A stretch of 64,000 bases of DNA from Zygaena filipendulae (GCA_907165275.2 OU015651.1:12112501-12176500); one strand, 5' to 3'; numbered from the stretch's first letter, positions 23,256 through 36,649 are shown. Numbers and translations are program-made. Notes: generated from the sequence alone by a model not told the origin.

Positions 23256-24028
23256 ATAATTGTTAATAACCATGAATAATAAAAATATTTTTCACGCTTC
23301 AACACGCCAAAATATCACGCCACCTGGATAAACTGGAAAGTATATATTTTTGACAAATTCTGTTTGCACACCAAACCGCGTAGACGACGGTAAAAACTTA
23401 AAAAGTAATAAAATTATTGTTTTAATCGACAGAAAAAAAAAACACAACCTACAAACGTAATAACTTGTTTTATCACTTGGATAAATATTGATCGAATCTA
23501 TAATACTCGTAGGCATAGGAATATTTTGGTGGCATCTACTTACACGTTCAATTTCCCTATGACTTCACTACTGTGTTGCTTCTTACGTGTGAAACATTGT
23601 ACGTTTAGGTACTCGCTAAATACGCGAGCTAGAAGATACGTAGTAATAAATAGTAGGTAGGTATATTAATGTCGCAGGCAAACTGCACAACTCGTCCGTT
23701 TACATACCTACATAGAGCTGGCGGCTAGAAAATACCAATAAGGACATAAAGTACCGTTGATTTGTACCTATTGGCCGTCGAGCTATGAACAGTAACCTCA
23801 ACAGAGAATATAGGTAGGTGAATGGTATAAAACAACCACACAAAGCATTTTCTATCCTCAGCCTCAATGTTGTAGAAACTCATATAACATATAGAGTGGA
23901 AATAGGTTTTATAAAATATAGGTAGGTCTAGGTACGATCGCTTCGTAATATATGGTGACAATAATATTATCGTTCCATGATCGTTATTTCTAACCGACTT
24001 CATTTGATAGGCTAACCGCCGCACTAAC
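23256..24028. other. Intergenic, no gene seen
   Basis: AT-rich DNA. The minus-strand open frames at 23292-23516 and 23725-24036 are AT-driven and show no domain. Confidence 0.5.
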
Positions 24029-24259
24029 CGCCGCACTCAGAGTCGACTTTAATGATTACTTAGTTAAGTATAGATTTTTAAAACAAAATTTCCGCAATCA
24101 GACAAGTTTAATAAATTAATGTTAATTGACATTTAACTAATTAAGTTACATATCATTAAATGCCAATTAACATTAATTTACTGAACGTCTCTGATTTGGT
24201 TTTAAAAATCTATACTTAACTAAGTACCTAATCATTAAACTCGACTCTGAGTGCGGCCG
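24029..24259. mobile_element. Foldback MITE family C
   Basis: Left end CCGCACTCAGAGTCGAC and right end CTCGACTCTGAGTGCGGCC are inverted. The arms pair along most of their length. The right arm lacks the GCGGCA segment seen in other copies. Confidence 0.9.
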
Positions 24260-26470
24260 TAAGATTTCAGTTATTTAATTTAAAAAGATATGCAGATATA
24301 ACAGGGTAAATAAATAAATAAAACAATTTTTTATTCAGCAGCACAGGTTTAAATTTTTTGTACAGAATGGTATACTATATTTGGTGTGGCAAAAAGGAAG
24401 TGGGACTCAGCAAATCCGCTGATTTTCAGTCCCCAACCACTTACAACTAACGAATGACTGTGGTCGATGATAACTTTGCAGCATTAAAATTTTATATTAA
24501 AAAATTATTAACACGCATCGTGACTGAAAGAAAAGTAGTTACGTGATACGATGAACTAAACGCAGGTACCTAACATCTCGATTTTTACTGAAACGATTTT
24601 GATTCGAAACGAATTGTATTTTTGCGATATCCATACAAAGTCGAATATTATCGATAGCAATTCGAGAGTAAACCCTGAACTTTAAATCGATCGAATGAAT
24701 TTTTTTGTATTAATTCACATTTCACATACCTACTTTACGTATGGTATACCTACTTATACATTGAAATGAAAAATATAATCGAGTTAAATATTAGGTAGGT
24801 AAGCAATAATTCTCTGTTATAAAAACATAAATTATTATCATCAAGATAAATATTATTGTCGACAACTGGCTGATGACACTACATTTTTTAGAAGATAATA
24901 TTTTGTTTTTTATAGGTACTGATTTGACTCGGAGGAAAACAAGTGATTGTAGCATTGTCAGTGGAGTGAGTATGGCTTAGTTTATTTAGATAGGTACCTA
25001 CGCGTACTACATTTTTAAACAGCACACATCTATCTTTTACCGCATACTTACAGCCTGTAACGAGGCGGCCGTATGCCACTCGTTATGATATCCCGTCTCA
25101 TTTCTAATACTTTTTATTTTTTAAAATATTTTTGACATACGCTGAATTCCGATTTCCCATAACCCAAAAAAATATTTATTATACCTACCTATTCAATAAA
25201 CTTCGTTTACTATTACAAAATTTTTAATTTACTATTGAGCTAGCCGAAGGCCATCCTTACAAAAGAACCTTACAAGCCTATAAGGTATTGAACGATTGAA
25301 CGGAATCGGATGGAATTTGGCACAGAAATAGATTATAGTCTGGAATAGGACATGGACGTGGTAACTGCGAAATTACCATAGGTAAAACAGCGGGTAACAG
25401 CCAGTGAGTAGGTAACTCATAAAAATGCTATTTCGCTACACGCAATTGCAACACATGTAAAAGATACAGACGAACTAACAACAGACACGTGTCGATTTTT
25501 CGCTTGAAATCTACTTGTGTATCCGGAAGCGAAAATAGCAAAAAGTGAAGCTTGTCTAAGCAGTAGCTGGCAAAAAGCAAGAGTCGTTCTGAGATGAATA
25601 AATAAAAATAATTTACGACGCAACCCTGCCAGCGAGGGCAGGGCGATTGTCCCGCGCGGCGTGCTGCGCTCTTTTTGGCATTTCTCGACCATAATTTTAA
25701 GTGTTTTGCGAAGTCCACTGTGAACAATTGTTTGTTACAGGCAAGTTACGCTAGTACAGGGTGTAAATTTTCTGTTTAACAAATGTATGATTTTGTGATG
25801 TTAGGATTTATTCTATTTCATGCAGCGTATCGCCATTCTTGACTGAGTTAAAGAACTTTGACCGCTATTTTGTCGGTTTGTTCGCTGGAGGTCGTAACTC
25901 GTTAAGTTACATTCCCACTGAGGAACGCACAATAATTATACAATCTACCAAATAGCACAGGCCACAGATAAAAAGAGATATGTAGAGCAATTCGACGCAT
26001 TAAATCTCGTGGTAAATGCCGAAAATATCAATATTCGACATGAGTAGGTACTTTACTATTGCTGCCACTTGCCAGTATGGGTCGTTTCCTCACCGCAGTT
26101 ACTGCACGATTGCCCTGTCTAGATATAGCTTCGTCGAACAACAGAATATTATATTCTTGGGTGAGATTACTTTAAAATTACTATAGGAACTATAAAGTTC
26201 ACAGGTTTTTGTTTCTACGATAAAATCATCCTGTATACAACATAGAAACTCGGTGACTAACGAAAGTGAATTTTTGTGCGATTTTTTGTGTAGCACGGTG
26301 ACACAATTCGCCACCGGTCGCCGTCGACTGCCCACCGGTGACCGGTGTGTACGGCCATAAATCAGTTTTTTAATTTTATTGGCGTGCTCGATCTGTTCAG
26401 TAGCAAAACGCTCGAAATGGCACCCTCTGTGACATCGATCACTCATTATCTTATTACAGACAGACAATAG
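24260..26470. other. Intergenic with unique islands, no confident gene
   Basis: Unique sequence around 25400-25740 and 26060-26470 contains small GC-rich patches and open frames of up to 122 codons on the minus strand. They lack recognisable domains and good splice sites. A family A fragment at 25320-25405 is listed separately. Confidence 0.4.
25320..25405 (-). repeat. Family A fragment
   Basis: Only the head end is left in minus orientation (GAAATTACCATAGGTAAAAC, then GCGGGTAACAGCCAGT). Confidence 0.5.
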
Positions 26471-26471
26471 G

Positions 26472-26772
26472 CTAGTTTCCTAATTTTTTTTTTTAGTCCG
26501 TTTTGTAGATTATTAAAAAATATTGGACACGTATTTTTTTATTTTTTATGTAACCAAAAAATAACGGAGATATATCAAGTCGAAATTTCACATGACGTCA
26601 CGCCTCGCTACAGTTTGTTCGCACGTTATAGCGAGCTAAACTAAACTTTAATGCGCTTTATCTATGCATATTTCCATTATTTTAAAAAAGCAAAAAATAC
26701 GTGTCTTTTATTTTTTTATTATCTAACTGACGGACTAAATAGAATTTCGATTTTTTTACCCAGGAAACTAGA
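26472..26772. mobile_element. MITE family B with different outer ends
   Basis: It has the family B body (AGTCCGTTTTGTAGATTATT to CTGACGGACTAAATAG), but the outermost bases are CTAGTTTCCT and AGGAAACTAG, a perfect 10-nt inverted repeat not seen in the other copies. Confidence 0.75.
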
Positions 26773-27375
26773 AAGAAAGAAGTTAATTTTAAGGATTTTT
26801 TTGCTACTTGTTACATAAAACGTACCTACCAAATATATTTCTATTACAGGTACTTACGGAAAGTTGGTTTTGAATCGTCTGGCAAAAATATTTCTTTTAA
26901 CAGTCATGTAGCATATGTGTCATATGATTTCTGGTGATTTAATAGAAAAAAAGAAATGGTTGTAACGTTCGAAAAACAAAAAAAAGAGAAAAAGAGAAAA
27001 AATCGGCTGTTAGTTGGGCGTGCAAAAAGCGGCGCAGGCGCACTTCGGCGGCACGAGGCGCAGCTGCCGCGCTTCCTCTTCCGAAATATAGAAAAAAAAA
27101 CACAAGGAACGTAAAATTGAAACGAAACTATCGCGTCTCGAAAGCTGTCGCCAAAGAAATCAATGTCAACAGACCTTTTTCGTAACACAATATTTTCTAA
27201 CATAATTTTTATACAAAATGTATGTATAGTAAGTACTTATCTATAGGCGTCTGAGATGGGTACGAGTTCTACGAGCTGGTAGAAGAAAGACACATACATA
27301 ATTCTTAGTACAAATGATGCTATGTCAATATATACGAGAATTAAGTAGTTAGGTACTTAGTATACCTAAACAACA
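26773..27375. other. Unique GC-rich island, no gene called
   Basis: GC-rich sequence at about 27010-27085 sits between A/T tracts. A 99-codon minus-strand frame crosses it without any recognisable domain. Confidence 0.35.
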
Positions 27376-27379
27376 AAAT

Positions 27380-27530
27380 TTCGGAGATCCCGAGAGAATT
27401 CCGGGTAAAAAAGTACCTTGTTTCCTTCTTTGTATCCCTGACAACGTGGATGCAAAATTTCATGATGATCGGTTCAGCCGTTACGACGTGAAAGCGTTAC
27501 AAATAAACAAACTCGCTTTCGCATTTAGTT
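27380..27530 (+). repeat. Family A, 5' truncated
   Basis: It begins AATTTCGGAGATCCCGAGAG and ends CTCGCTTTCGCATTTAG. Confidence 0.75.
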
Positions 27531-28047
27531 TGTTTTGCGATAGAACCGTGAGAAAAGTAGAGATGAAGCGAAACATTACCTATTAGAAGAAGAAGGAGAA
27601 GAAGAAAATGCATTTATTTCAGCACAACACACAAGAACAAGAAACAAACATAAACAGTGCCTAATCTAAATTAGAAGCCATAATATCTCTTGCATGCTCT
27701 GCCGATTATGTAAATGCTTGTCCAAAGAATGAGTAGAGTACCTTTCTACTTCTTTATGGAAATAAAAAAAATGCTCCAGTTGTGTTTTCAACGACTATGC
27801 CGCCAATAACACCCGTAAAATCCCAAGAACAGTATAGCTGTAGGCAGTCGGACAAAAATACGCATGTGTTCCAAGAAGAATTTTGCATAAAACTAAGCAA
27901 TAAAAGCATAGAAAGTGAATAGATGGTCATTTTTTTTCTATACACAGCCCTAGTTGAGTTTTTACCGTAGCGAAATGGAAAGTTACTTTAATTGTGCAGT
28001 TTTGTTAAAAAGCTTTTGAAGAGAGACGATGTGGACTTATTGTAAAA

Positions 28048-28240
28048 CTAGCTGTGCCCCGCGGTTTCACCCGCGTGAAACGTTTCTTATGTAACAACTT
28101 TTTTTCCCGACATCCGATTTAAATAAAAAAAGCCTATATGTAGCTCTAGACTAAGTTTAATCTATCTGTGAAAACCGCAACTGTTCAGTAGATTTGGAGA
28201 GACAGACAGACAGACTGAGATCGCGAACAGACAGACAGAC
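28048..28240 (+). repeat. Family A head joined to a GACAGACA-tailed variant
   Basis: The head ACTAGCTGTGCCCCGCGG leads into the CCCGACATCCGATTTAAAT block and ends in (GACA)n. The same arrangement occurs at 59022-59290. Confidence 0.7.
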
Positions 28241-29035
28241 AGACAATTTTTGACAATTTTTGTTAAGAATATTCAATGTAAAGAACCACGGATTCTACTA
28301 TTTTATTATAGTATAATAATTTTTAAGAGTTTTTGTAGATCTTTTGAAGACCATCATCTTTGTAATACATATCTACTTTTGGTGTATGATCAACGTATGC
28401 GAGGAAAAGAGCTCGAAAGCGCATTTTCATCCGACTTGCTTCAAATTTATCGTCACTGCTCAGCTCCTATGTGTCTTAGCGTAATGTTATATAGCCTATA
28501 ACCTCAGGAGTATGGACTACAATCGTACCAAGATTGGTTAAAATCCCTTTAGTAGTTTTTCACCCATGCGTGTACATACAGACAGACAGACAAAAAATTT
28601 ACTGATTGCATTTTTGGCATCAGTAAAAAAAAACATTCATCCTCCAATATTAATTTTGAATAGGTATATATTCAATGTACAGAATTGACCTCTCTACAGT
28701 TTTATTATAAGTACTAATAGGAAACGCAGCGTCCGTTTCGGGTTCAGTTTTAGATTCTTAAATATATACCTATAATGATAAAACTATATGTACAGAATGT
28801 ATCTAATCGATGTAATCGACCCCATGCATTCAAAAGTTTACAAAAAAATAAACGTAAAAACATGAATGAAAAAGTCAAGTCACGGTACGCGAGCTCCCAA
28901 CGTCGCAGGTTCGTAAAAAACCCAACAAGTTACTTTTTATCGCTTTCACGGGTATAAAAAGATTACAGCGCGAGGTGTTTGGGAACTTTTTACCCCCGGT
29001 GTCATGCGAGGGTTGGTTTTTGTGTGATACCGATC

Positions 29036-29125
29036 TCTCACACGTTTTTTAAACGTGTTTTTCATCCGCACACGTTTTAATTCTACTCGATTAGGGTGTG
29101 TTTACACGTGTGTTTTTTTTTATGT
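29036..29125. promoter_or_regulatory. Cluster of CACACGTTTT / ACACGT motifs
   Basis: CACACGTTTTTTAAACGTGT (palindromic) is followed within 70 nt by GCACACGTTTTAATT and TTTACACGTGTG, which contains an E-box CACGTG. The sequence is unique in the window. A regulatory role is only a guess. Confidence 0.3.
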
Positions 29126-29204
29126 ATGTAATCTCTTATTAGTTGGATCAGTTATGATTTCAATATAATCTATTCTCTTTGGTTAAGGGACTATATAATC
29201 AAAG

Positions 29205-29350
29205 TCTTATAAAGAGGTAAAGTTTGTGAGTTTGTGAGGTTTTAGGGGGTCATATCATGGATATACTGAACCGATTTTGAAAATTATTTTACCAATATAT
29301 TGTAGTGTACAAATTGCAACCCGAAATTCTCGCGGGAACTCCGAAATTAT
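29205..29350 (-). repeat. Interspersed repeat family A fragment
   Basis: It starts AAAGAGGTAAAGTTTGTGAG and stops at CGCGGGAACTCCGAAATTAT; the outer head is missing. Confidence 0.75.
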
Positions 29351-30115
29351 GTACCTATCTAAAAACAATAGTTGCGTTTACTGCAGTGATTAACGAATCT
29401 ATTTAAATCTATTTAATTTAATTCTCATGTTCTATTTGACATTGATCTATTCTGTTTTATTCCAGTTTTTGTTTGGTTCATTTGAAATCCTTGAATGCTT
29501 TATATTATTGACATTGTGTACCTATACTCGTGTAATCCATACTTGTTGTCATACTTGTTAGTGTTGTTGTGACATTATTTTAACTGTATGAAATTTGGAC
29601 GCAGATAAGCAATAACATGTTAAACTACAAAACAGAACGCTTTAGAGTTACAGAACGTTTTTTAATTATTCGTTTACCTTATTACATTGTTTAAATATGT
29701 AACAAAATATTGAACATAAAAAATGTTGACACAAAATGGCGTTATAACTTTAAAACACGATTTACTCAAAAAAATTCCAGTGTGGGTTAACACACTATTG
29801 CTTATCTATGTCCATTTATCCACTTGACGATCACATTATCCTCTGACATATTATTATTATTATTTATAATGTAATTTGAATTTGATAATGTGATATAAAT
29901 GAATCTAATCTAATCTAATCGGATTTAGTAAGCACTATGATGTAGCCGTCGCGTATCGGTAAAAGGAAAGCTGCAGTTTGTATTGAAAGGTTTAGTACAG
30001 TTTCCTATTGAACGATTAATTTCACAGCTTTTATGGCCGAAGTATCCCAGAAATGTCACTTTGAAAAATAGTAATTTATAATTTATGTTATCTCTGTAAT
30101 GTTTGTAATTGGTGT
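29351..30115. other. Intergenic, nothing recognised
   Basis: AT-rich DNA with short non-coding frames only. Confidence 0.5.
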
Positions 30116-30119
30116 TATT

Positions 30120-31870
30120 ATTAGGGGTCAGCGGGCCCAAGATGCTGGGGTCTATTGTATTCCCAGCGTTGGGGTCAAAATGGTCAGGGGGTCAATGAGT
30201 TATAGCTTTTTGAGGAAATATCTATCGTGACATTGTTGTCAAATTTTAAAATAGTATAAGTATTAGACATACATATACATACAGACAGACATATTGGTTA
30301 CTTTACGTCTAAATATATTATATAATAATATATATTATATGATAATAATCAAGGGTTAATTTCGTTCAGAAAATTAAAAAATAAACAGCGTATCTTTCAT
30401 AATATTTATTATGAGAGCAAAAAATGAAAAAATGCATAGCCGCACTGCATGATATGAGTGTGCTAGTAGATATAGATATTATAGTAAGGGATATTATAAG
30501 AAGTGGTCCAGTTTTGTGTTTTACGGGAGGAAAATCGGGCTCTGAATATTTTAATATATTGAGGTCATTGAAATATTGAATAAATTCTATATCAATGATT
30601 AAGTTTGATAGCCGTTGTTGACACCGTGTACCTAAGGTACATATTGTAGTGCGATAAAAGTTTATTTCGTACGCTTATGTTGTATAATATCTAATTATAG
30701 GAGTAAGGTCAGGCATGATCAAAGCTCTAAGGCGGAATGCACGGCCATCTTCTTTACCGGAATGTCCATAGAAATAAATGTAATAAAGATCCCAATCCTG
30801 AAGACCGTTAACCTTTGCTCACACATTAAGACGTGCGCGACCTTCTGACCGTTAAGACATTCGTACAACGGAACAATCGAATCCATTGACCCCATAACCT
30901 AAACATTTTCTCATCCTCATATCCCTTCGATTTAGAACTTTCAATAATCCTATGCAGTAGCGGTTTCCAACATAAATCAAAGTTCGAACCGAACGCAAGA
31001 TGTTCGAATATTATCGAAATGAGAAACGTGTCAGATATCGAACACAACGGTCACCGAACAATGGCGGCCACGTATACAGTGACATTTATTTTTATTTCAC
31101 TCCAAAAATTGTAACAATGTACGATTGTTATCCAAAGAAAAAAGGGTAGATTTTAGTAATCTCCTTAATGGGCTGTGCGAAAAGATTATAAATTAAGTTT
31201 CTGCAACAAATAAAAATGACCCCTGGCCATTGTCGGGGTGTCAATATGTGTGACCGGGCTATTGTCCGTGACCCCTGTAGGCTTAGCGGCAATTTGCGAA
31301 CGGTCCGATTCACAAGCTGTGATCGGCTCCGTTCATTGAAAATTTCAAACAATTTATAGAAATTCAATGTCATTACAATACGAGCAATAGGTACCTACAT
31401 GTACAATTGCAAAGAATTCTTAATATCTTATTCCTTGAGCATTTAGTCCGTTATTATAATTTATATTGGCGTAGATTACCTACTAGATATACCCAATATG
31501 ATATATAACTGGATAGTTATCTATTTTTCTTAATTCGGAAATCACCTTGTCAGCTGATAGATTTTGCTCAACGTAAGCTTACCCCAAATTCAACTGGATT
31601 ACTTATAACGAAAAAGTGTTACAGCAGCTAGTTTATCAATGTTCAAAGAACAATACCGAAGAATCTAGAATTTGAAAAACCTCCATAGTTTCTGATTTAC
31701 ATAGCATAAGTAGGTATATACTTTACCTTTCTATGTATAAACATAACGCAGTGGGTACAAAATTGAGAGTGGCAATAAAACGCACTCAACGAATGGGTAC
31801 CTACGCATTAAAATGGCACAAAATTGTATTGTGAGCTTGACCCCTCGGCAAAAATAATGGCTGGGGTCAG
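30120..31870. promoter_or_regulatory. Cluster of eight GGGGTCA / TGACCCC sites, candidate enhancer
   Basis: Exact GGGGTCA occurs at 30124, 30171, 30188 and 31863. Its complement TGACCCC occurs at 30887, 31217, 31269 and 31838. The near-match GGGGTCT lies at 30147. The surrounding DNA is mostly unique. GGGTCA/AGGTCA-type half-sites are bound by nuclear receptors such as Seven-up, HNF4 or FTZ-F1 relatives. No gene is seen in this stretch, so a cis-regulatory role is inferred. Confidence 0.35.
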
Positions 31871-32199
31871 ATAAATTAAAAATGGCTCAAAAATACCCCT
31901 TGACATGTGTCGATTTATCGTTCGATACATTTTATGTGGCAGTTTCCGTTCACATTTGAAAAAGGGCGGGCCTGCAACTCCAGTCTCCGATGTTGATGTT
32001 CATTGTTCTTAATTATTCTGGACAGACCAAACGAATTTCATACAAATTTCATAACCTATTTTTAAATCTTGAATCATATATCTACATTTTACCTACCTAT
32101 ACCCATATGCTAGGGTTTTTACATAATTTGGTTGTGGTCTAAGAAGTAATGCAGTTTTACTTTTTCAATAGATGCGTACCTAAAAAAATCAATATTCAA

Positions 32200-32395
32200 T
32201 TCTTACTATTATAAAAGTGAAAATGAGTTTGTTTGTTTGTTACATTTTCACACCTCAACGGCTCAACCGATCATCATGAAATTTTGTATACACGTTGCCA
32301 GGGGCACAGAGAAAGATATAGGGTACTTTTTATCCCAGAATTCCCGCGGGAACTCCGAAATTGGCGCGGTTGAAACCGCGGGGAACAGCTAGTTT
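32200..32395 (-). repeat. Interspersed repeat family A, well preserved
   Basis: A near-consensus copy in minus orientation, from ACTATTATAAAAGTGAAAAT to CCGCGGGGAACAGCTAGTTT. Confidence 0.9.
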
Positions 32396-33485
32396 ACATG
32401 ATATACCATCGCTCGAATCGAAAATAAACATTATGTTATAGGAAAAAAACTTGTTAGATAGACCTATTTAATTATTTTTAAGCGTTTTGAGGATGTTATG
32501 AAGAAAATCTTCTTCAAGGTTTAGGTTAGTCATTTACGACTAGTCTCGTTAAATTTGTAGACTACATAATATATTTTATCGCAGTACCCATGCAGTACCT
32601 AGAAAAAATACTACTTACTGCAAATTTTATCTAAGCACCTACCTACATTATTTTATTCCAAAATGGCGACTCGCCTCTGTCTGCTATCTGCATTAATTTT
32701 GATGTATCTCCTAAGATAGAAAACGAAAGCCAAAAAAGTGCCAAAATTTTCTAAATGATTTCATTAAGTAAGTACTAATAAACTAATACTAATGAATATT
32801 TTTAACTATGATTTTACTTTTTATTAATGGAAATTTTATGAAATTTAATGCAGCCATAGAGATGAGTCATCACAGGACTACAAATGCCTCTACTAATATC
32901 AGCTGGTTCAATAAATACTGTGCACATTAGTGTCTCATAAAAATATTTCTACAAAATCTTTTCATGCCACGAGAGCGCAAGATCGATGCTCTTTTTTAAA
33001 ACTGCCAAATATTTTTTAACTGGCCAGTTTCAGCTTTCCATGCAAACGTCGTTCAATGACAACGGAACATTCTGAGCTAATTTCGCACTTACACCCCTAT
33101 AATAAAGACTATCATCTATTTTTGGTGAGGTAAAATAATATTGTTTGCATTTCAAAGAAGCTATTTTTTCGACGTTAGCCTTTTGTCGAATCTATAAAAA
33201 GAACACGACGATTAGGAATGTCCATTTTGTAGCGTTTTGTTGTGTTTTGTTGGATTTTTAGCGTGCATTGGTAATATTGGCTGCAGTGAATGCCACATTT
33301 GATGGATGACACAATTTAGCACCTGCATTACCGGGTATAGACGAAATAAGCAGTTTTTTTTTAAATGCAATCTACGTGTGCGTAATATCTTTTGGGAAAT
33401 AACCTTTAGTGCAGGTTTTGGTGCTATTGCGAACAATGTTTCTTTTTATATTTAAGTATTTCTTTTATTGCTCCGATATAGTGAA
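32396..33485. other. Intergenic, no gene seen
   Basis: AT-rich unique DNA. The 74-codon minus-strand frame at 33212-33436 has no recognisable domain. Confidence 0.45.
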
Positions 33486-33489
33486 TATC

Positions 33490-33705
33490 CTAATATTAAA
33501 AATGTGAATGTGAGTTCGTTTGTTTGTTATACTTTCACGCCTAACTACTGAACTAATCATCGTAAAATTTTGCGTAAGTATATACGTTTTCAGGGGTTCA
33601 AAAAAGGATGTAGGATAGGTACTAGGGTACGTACTTACTTGTATTCAGAAATTCCCTCGGGAAATCCGAAATTAACGCGGGTGAAGTCGTCGGGAACAGC
33701 TAGTA
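33490..33705 (-). repeat. Interspersed repeat family A
   Basis: It runs from TATTAAAAATGTGAATGTGA to GTCGGGAACAGCTAGTAC. Confidence 0.85.
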
Positions 33706-34339
33706 CTTGCCTACTTAGTATAATTCTCGATTTGATACAATAACACAAAACCCTAACCTGGGATCCATCTCTCGGAGGGGTAGGCAGCGACTGTGATGGA
33801 TATACAGATTTGTGCAATCCCTTACAGGCATATAAGTACCTCTTTTGACTCGTTTCCTTTCTCAATCATTCTTTCGGGACGAGCAGGGCTAGGGCCATAT
33901 AGACAAAGACATAGACATAGACATATATTTGTAATCATGTTTGTTTACTTAGAATTGTTTAAACCACAATTTGTTGAGATGTTAGGTATGTTCATTTCTT
34001 ACTTCAGTAACGTAGGAAATCATATTATTAGGTATAGCGCATCAGTAGTCGACACCCAACGAGTCTAGGTATTTGTTACAATGCACTTCAGCCGATACTA
34101 TAATGTTATACTGATTGACTGTTTAATATTAACTACTTAATGTTTCTGTAGCACAGATAATATAATACCTACCATACTAATGTACTCAGTGTCAAAAACG
34201 AAAAATGGCTATATACCTACCTACCTGTATCATAACGACTACCCAATACTAACAATAAGTAGGAACATCTCATAATTTATTTATTATCGTCCACTTATCA
34301 TGATTTATAAGATACTCCTCGTACCTATACATATCTTAT

Positions 34340-34515
34340 AATATATATAAATCACGTGTCACGTTGTTTGTCCGCGATGGACTCCGAAACGACTGAACGG
34401 ATTTTGATAAAATTTTGTAACCATTTATAATATGGTCCAACTTAAAAGATAGGATAGTTTTTATCCTGGAATTCCCGTGGGAACTCCGTAATTAATGCGG
34501 GGAACTGCTTATCAC
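34340..34515 (-). repeat. Interspersed repeat family A, diverged
   Basis: It starts with ATCACGTGTCACGTTGTTTG (the same tail as 12624-12895, reversed) and ends AATTAATGCGGGGAACTG. Confidence 0.75.
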
Positions 34516-36645
34516 CGTAAACTACAGCACTTTTTTCCCGGAACCAACCTGTATATGCGATGACTTCTTCATAAATGACTAAACGGGTAGGAATAAAAAA
34601 TAAATGTGAGGTACTTATAAATATCGTAATATTCCTTTATTATATAGAATGTCTTTGGTAATGTTGTATTATAAATAACACAGATGACTGCTATTGCGCA
34701 AATACAAACTCGAAAGAGCTTAAATGTGCGCTGTAATAACCAACGGTAAATTGTAACTTTTATATTGATTAATAAATAAAAAAAGAAATAAAATAAAAGA
34801 TAACCTAGAGGTATCAGTTACATATGTAGGTAACTCGCACATAACGAAAAATATACCGCTAAATGCAAGTAGGTAAATAAATAACAAATAGATTCGATCC
34901 CGAACCGACTAAACGAAAATATATCAGAGTCTATGGCATCGCACAATGAATAAAAGATGGTAGGCTGACAGGGGGACGCCGGGCTAGGGGATCAACCCTT
35001 TCCTTCGATCGCTGGCGCCGATTTAATAAATGTGCTCCGCTCGCTCCCACACTCCCCCGCACGGTTTTTTGTGACACTCCACTTTGCTTTGCGATCCGTG
35101 GAAACTGGAAAGGGGTGGCCGATCCGAATGACAATCGATAATATAGTTCTTTTGTACAACACAAATAATCCCATGTGAAATTTAATCATGTTGAAGCACG
35201 GGTATGTGTAGAAGGGGTAGGTAAAGTCACGCATATCCAAAGTAGTGTTTATATAGTATCTTATATATTTTTTAAATATACTCCTTTCTAGATTTTCTGA
35301 TAGTTATCGTAGCTCATATCGTTGTTGAGCTATATTTATGAGTACTCGTAGTAAGTATAAAGATAGGTATAAATAAATTGCATCATCGATACCCAAGGAC
35401 TTATTTAAAAGTACCCATAAAAGTTGATTATTCCATATTAATATTATTATTATATTAGAATAGTTTAAAATATAGCGTCGCTAATACAATTTAAGTCAAT
35501 TAGATTGACCACGTTTTAGAGGAAAATACCTTAAAAAATACAACCACATGTTATAAAAATATACTTACCGACAAACTGACAGGAAAACCGTTTTGTATAT
35601 GACTATTTTTTTAGAGATAATAGTTTTATTGGTCTTTTTCATCCAGTTCTATCGATTGATCTACCAATAGAACTACTTGGAAGAAAACATTTTGATCGGT
35701 TCCACTGCTACGAGGTGTAGAACAGACTGGAAGTACACATTCCGAAGGAAGAATATATTTTAAAGGATTTTCTTAAACGTTAAAATGTACCTATTAGGTT
35801 CTGTCAAGTAGGTAGCAACCATTAGCAATAAACTTAAAATGGCTAGGTACTTACTATGTATAAAATTTGAATAATGAAAGTGGTCGAAGTTTATTCGTAC
35901 ATAAGGTTTTACAACAAACGTTCCATCTATACGCAAGTAGGTTCACTATATAGTTACGATATATGAGTGGATATACCAAGTACCAAACCTACATCAAAAG
36001 ATTTATGAAGCGAAATGACTGTAGAATTCCCATTTCATATAACAACTACGAAACTTCCCTCCTCGAGTCCTCACCGCTCATAATTTTAGATTCCCTTGGA
36101 GGATATTTTTTTCCCGCGAACGGTGGTGAAGGACGGCGCTACAGGCCAGAATGAGAGGTGTATAAAATCCATACTTATAATATTTGCAACGTCCGCAACA
36201 CACACACACATACACACATATACGAGACACGATTTACCACTCCACAGAGGGTTGTCGTACAACGTAACGTGTATACATGGTGTTTGGACTTTGGCAAGGA
36301 AAAGACGCGCGCAAAGTGTTCGTTAAATATTTGAAAATCCTAACAAATATTGTAATTGCGAATTTGAGTTTGTTTATAACGCATTTACGCCTTAACTGCA
36401 CGGAGAAAAGTCAATCGGACCGAAGAGGTTTCGGTCGTTCTCGTTGCCCGAAGGATATGTTGGCGACACAATATCAGTGACCAGCAGGCACAGTGACCGA
36501 CCCCGCACGATGTCAATAGTGTGCAAACTACGGGAGAGTATATTGACCTAGTATGGTACCCAACCGAACACCGGTACCAGAAATACTGTTGACCAATCTT
36601 CGGTGGGGAACTTTCCGTTCGCGAACTTCACCGAACAAGCCCCTA
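34516..36645. other. Intergenic, no gene seen
   Basis: Unique sequence with local GC-rich islands at about 34970-35140 and 36400-36640. Open frames there are short, overlap each other on the minus strand and have no recognisable domains. Confidence 0.45.
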
Positions 36646-36649
36646 TTTT

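Noticed and set aside
25417..25727. Possible first exon on the minus strand (MVEKCQKERS...)
   Set aside because: The start context is acceptable and part is GC-rich, but the only donor nearby (AGG|GTTGCG) is poor and no domain or partner exon is seen.
26099..26467. 122-codon minus-strand open frame
   Set aside because: It is the longest frame in the desert but has no recognisable domain; its composition and lack of splice context suggest chance.
28200..28245. CRISPR-like array of GACA repeats
   Set aside because: It is a simple (GACA)n tract at the tail of an interspersed repeat; there are no spacers, and this is a eukaryotic genome.
30826..31047. 73-codon minus-strand open frame
   Set aside because: The peptide has no recognisable motif and the region is better described as part of the GGGGTCA cluster.
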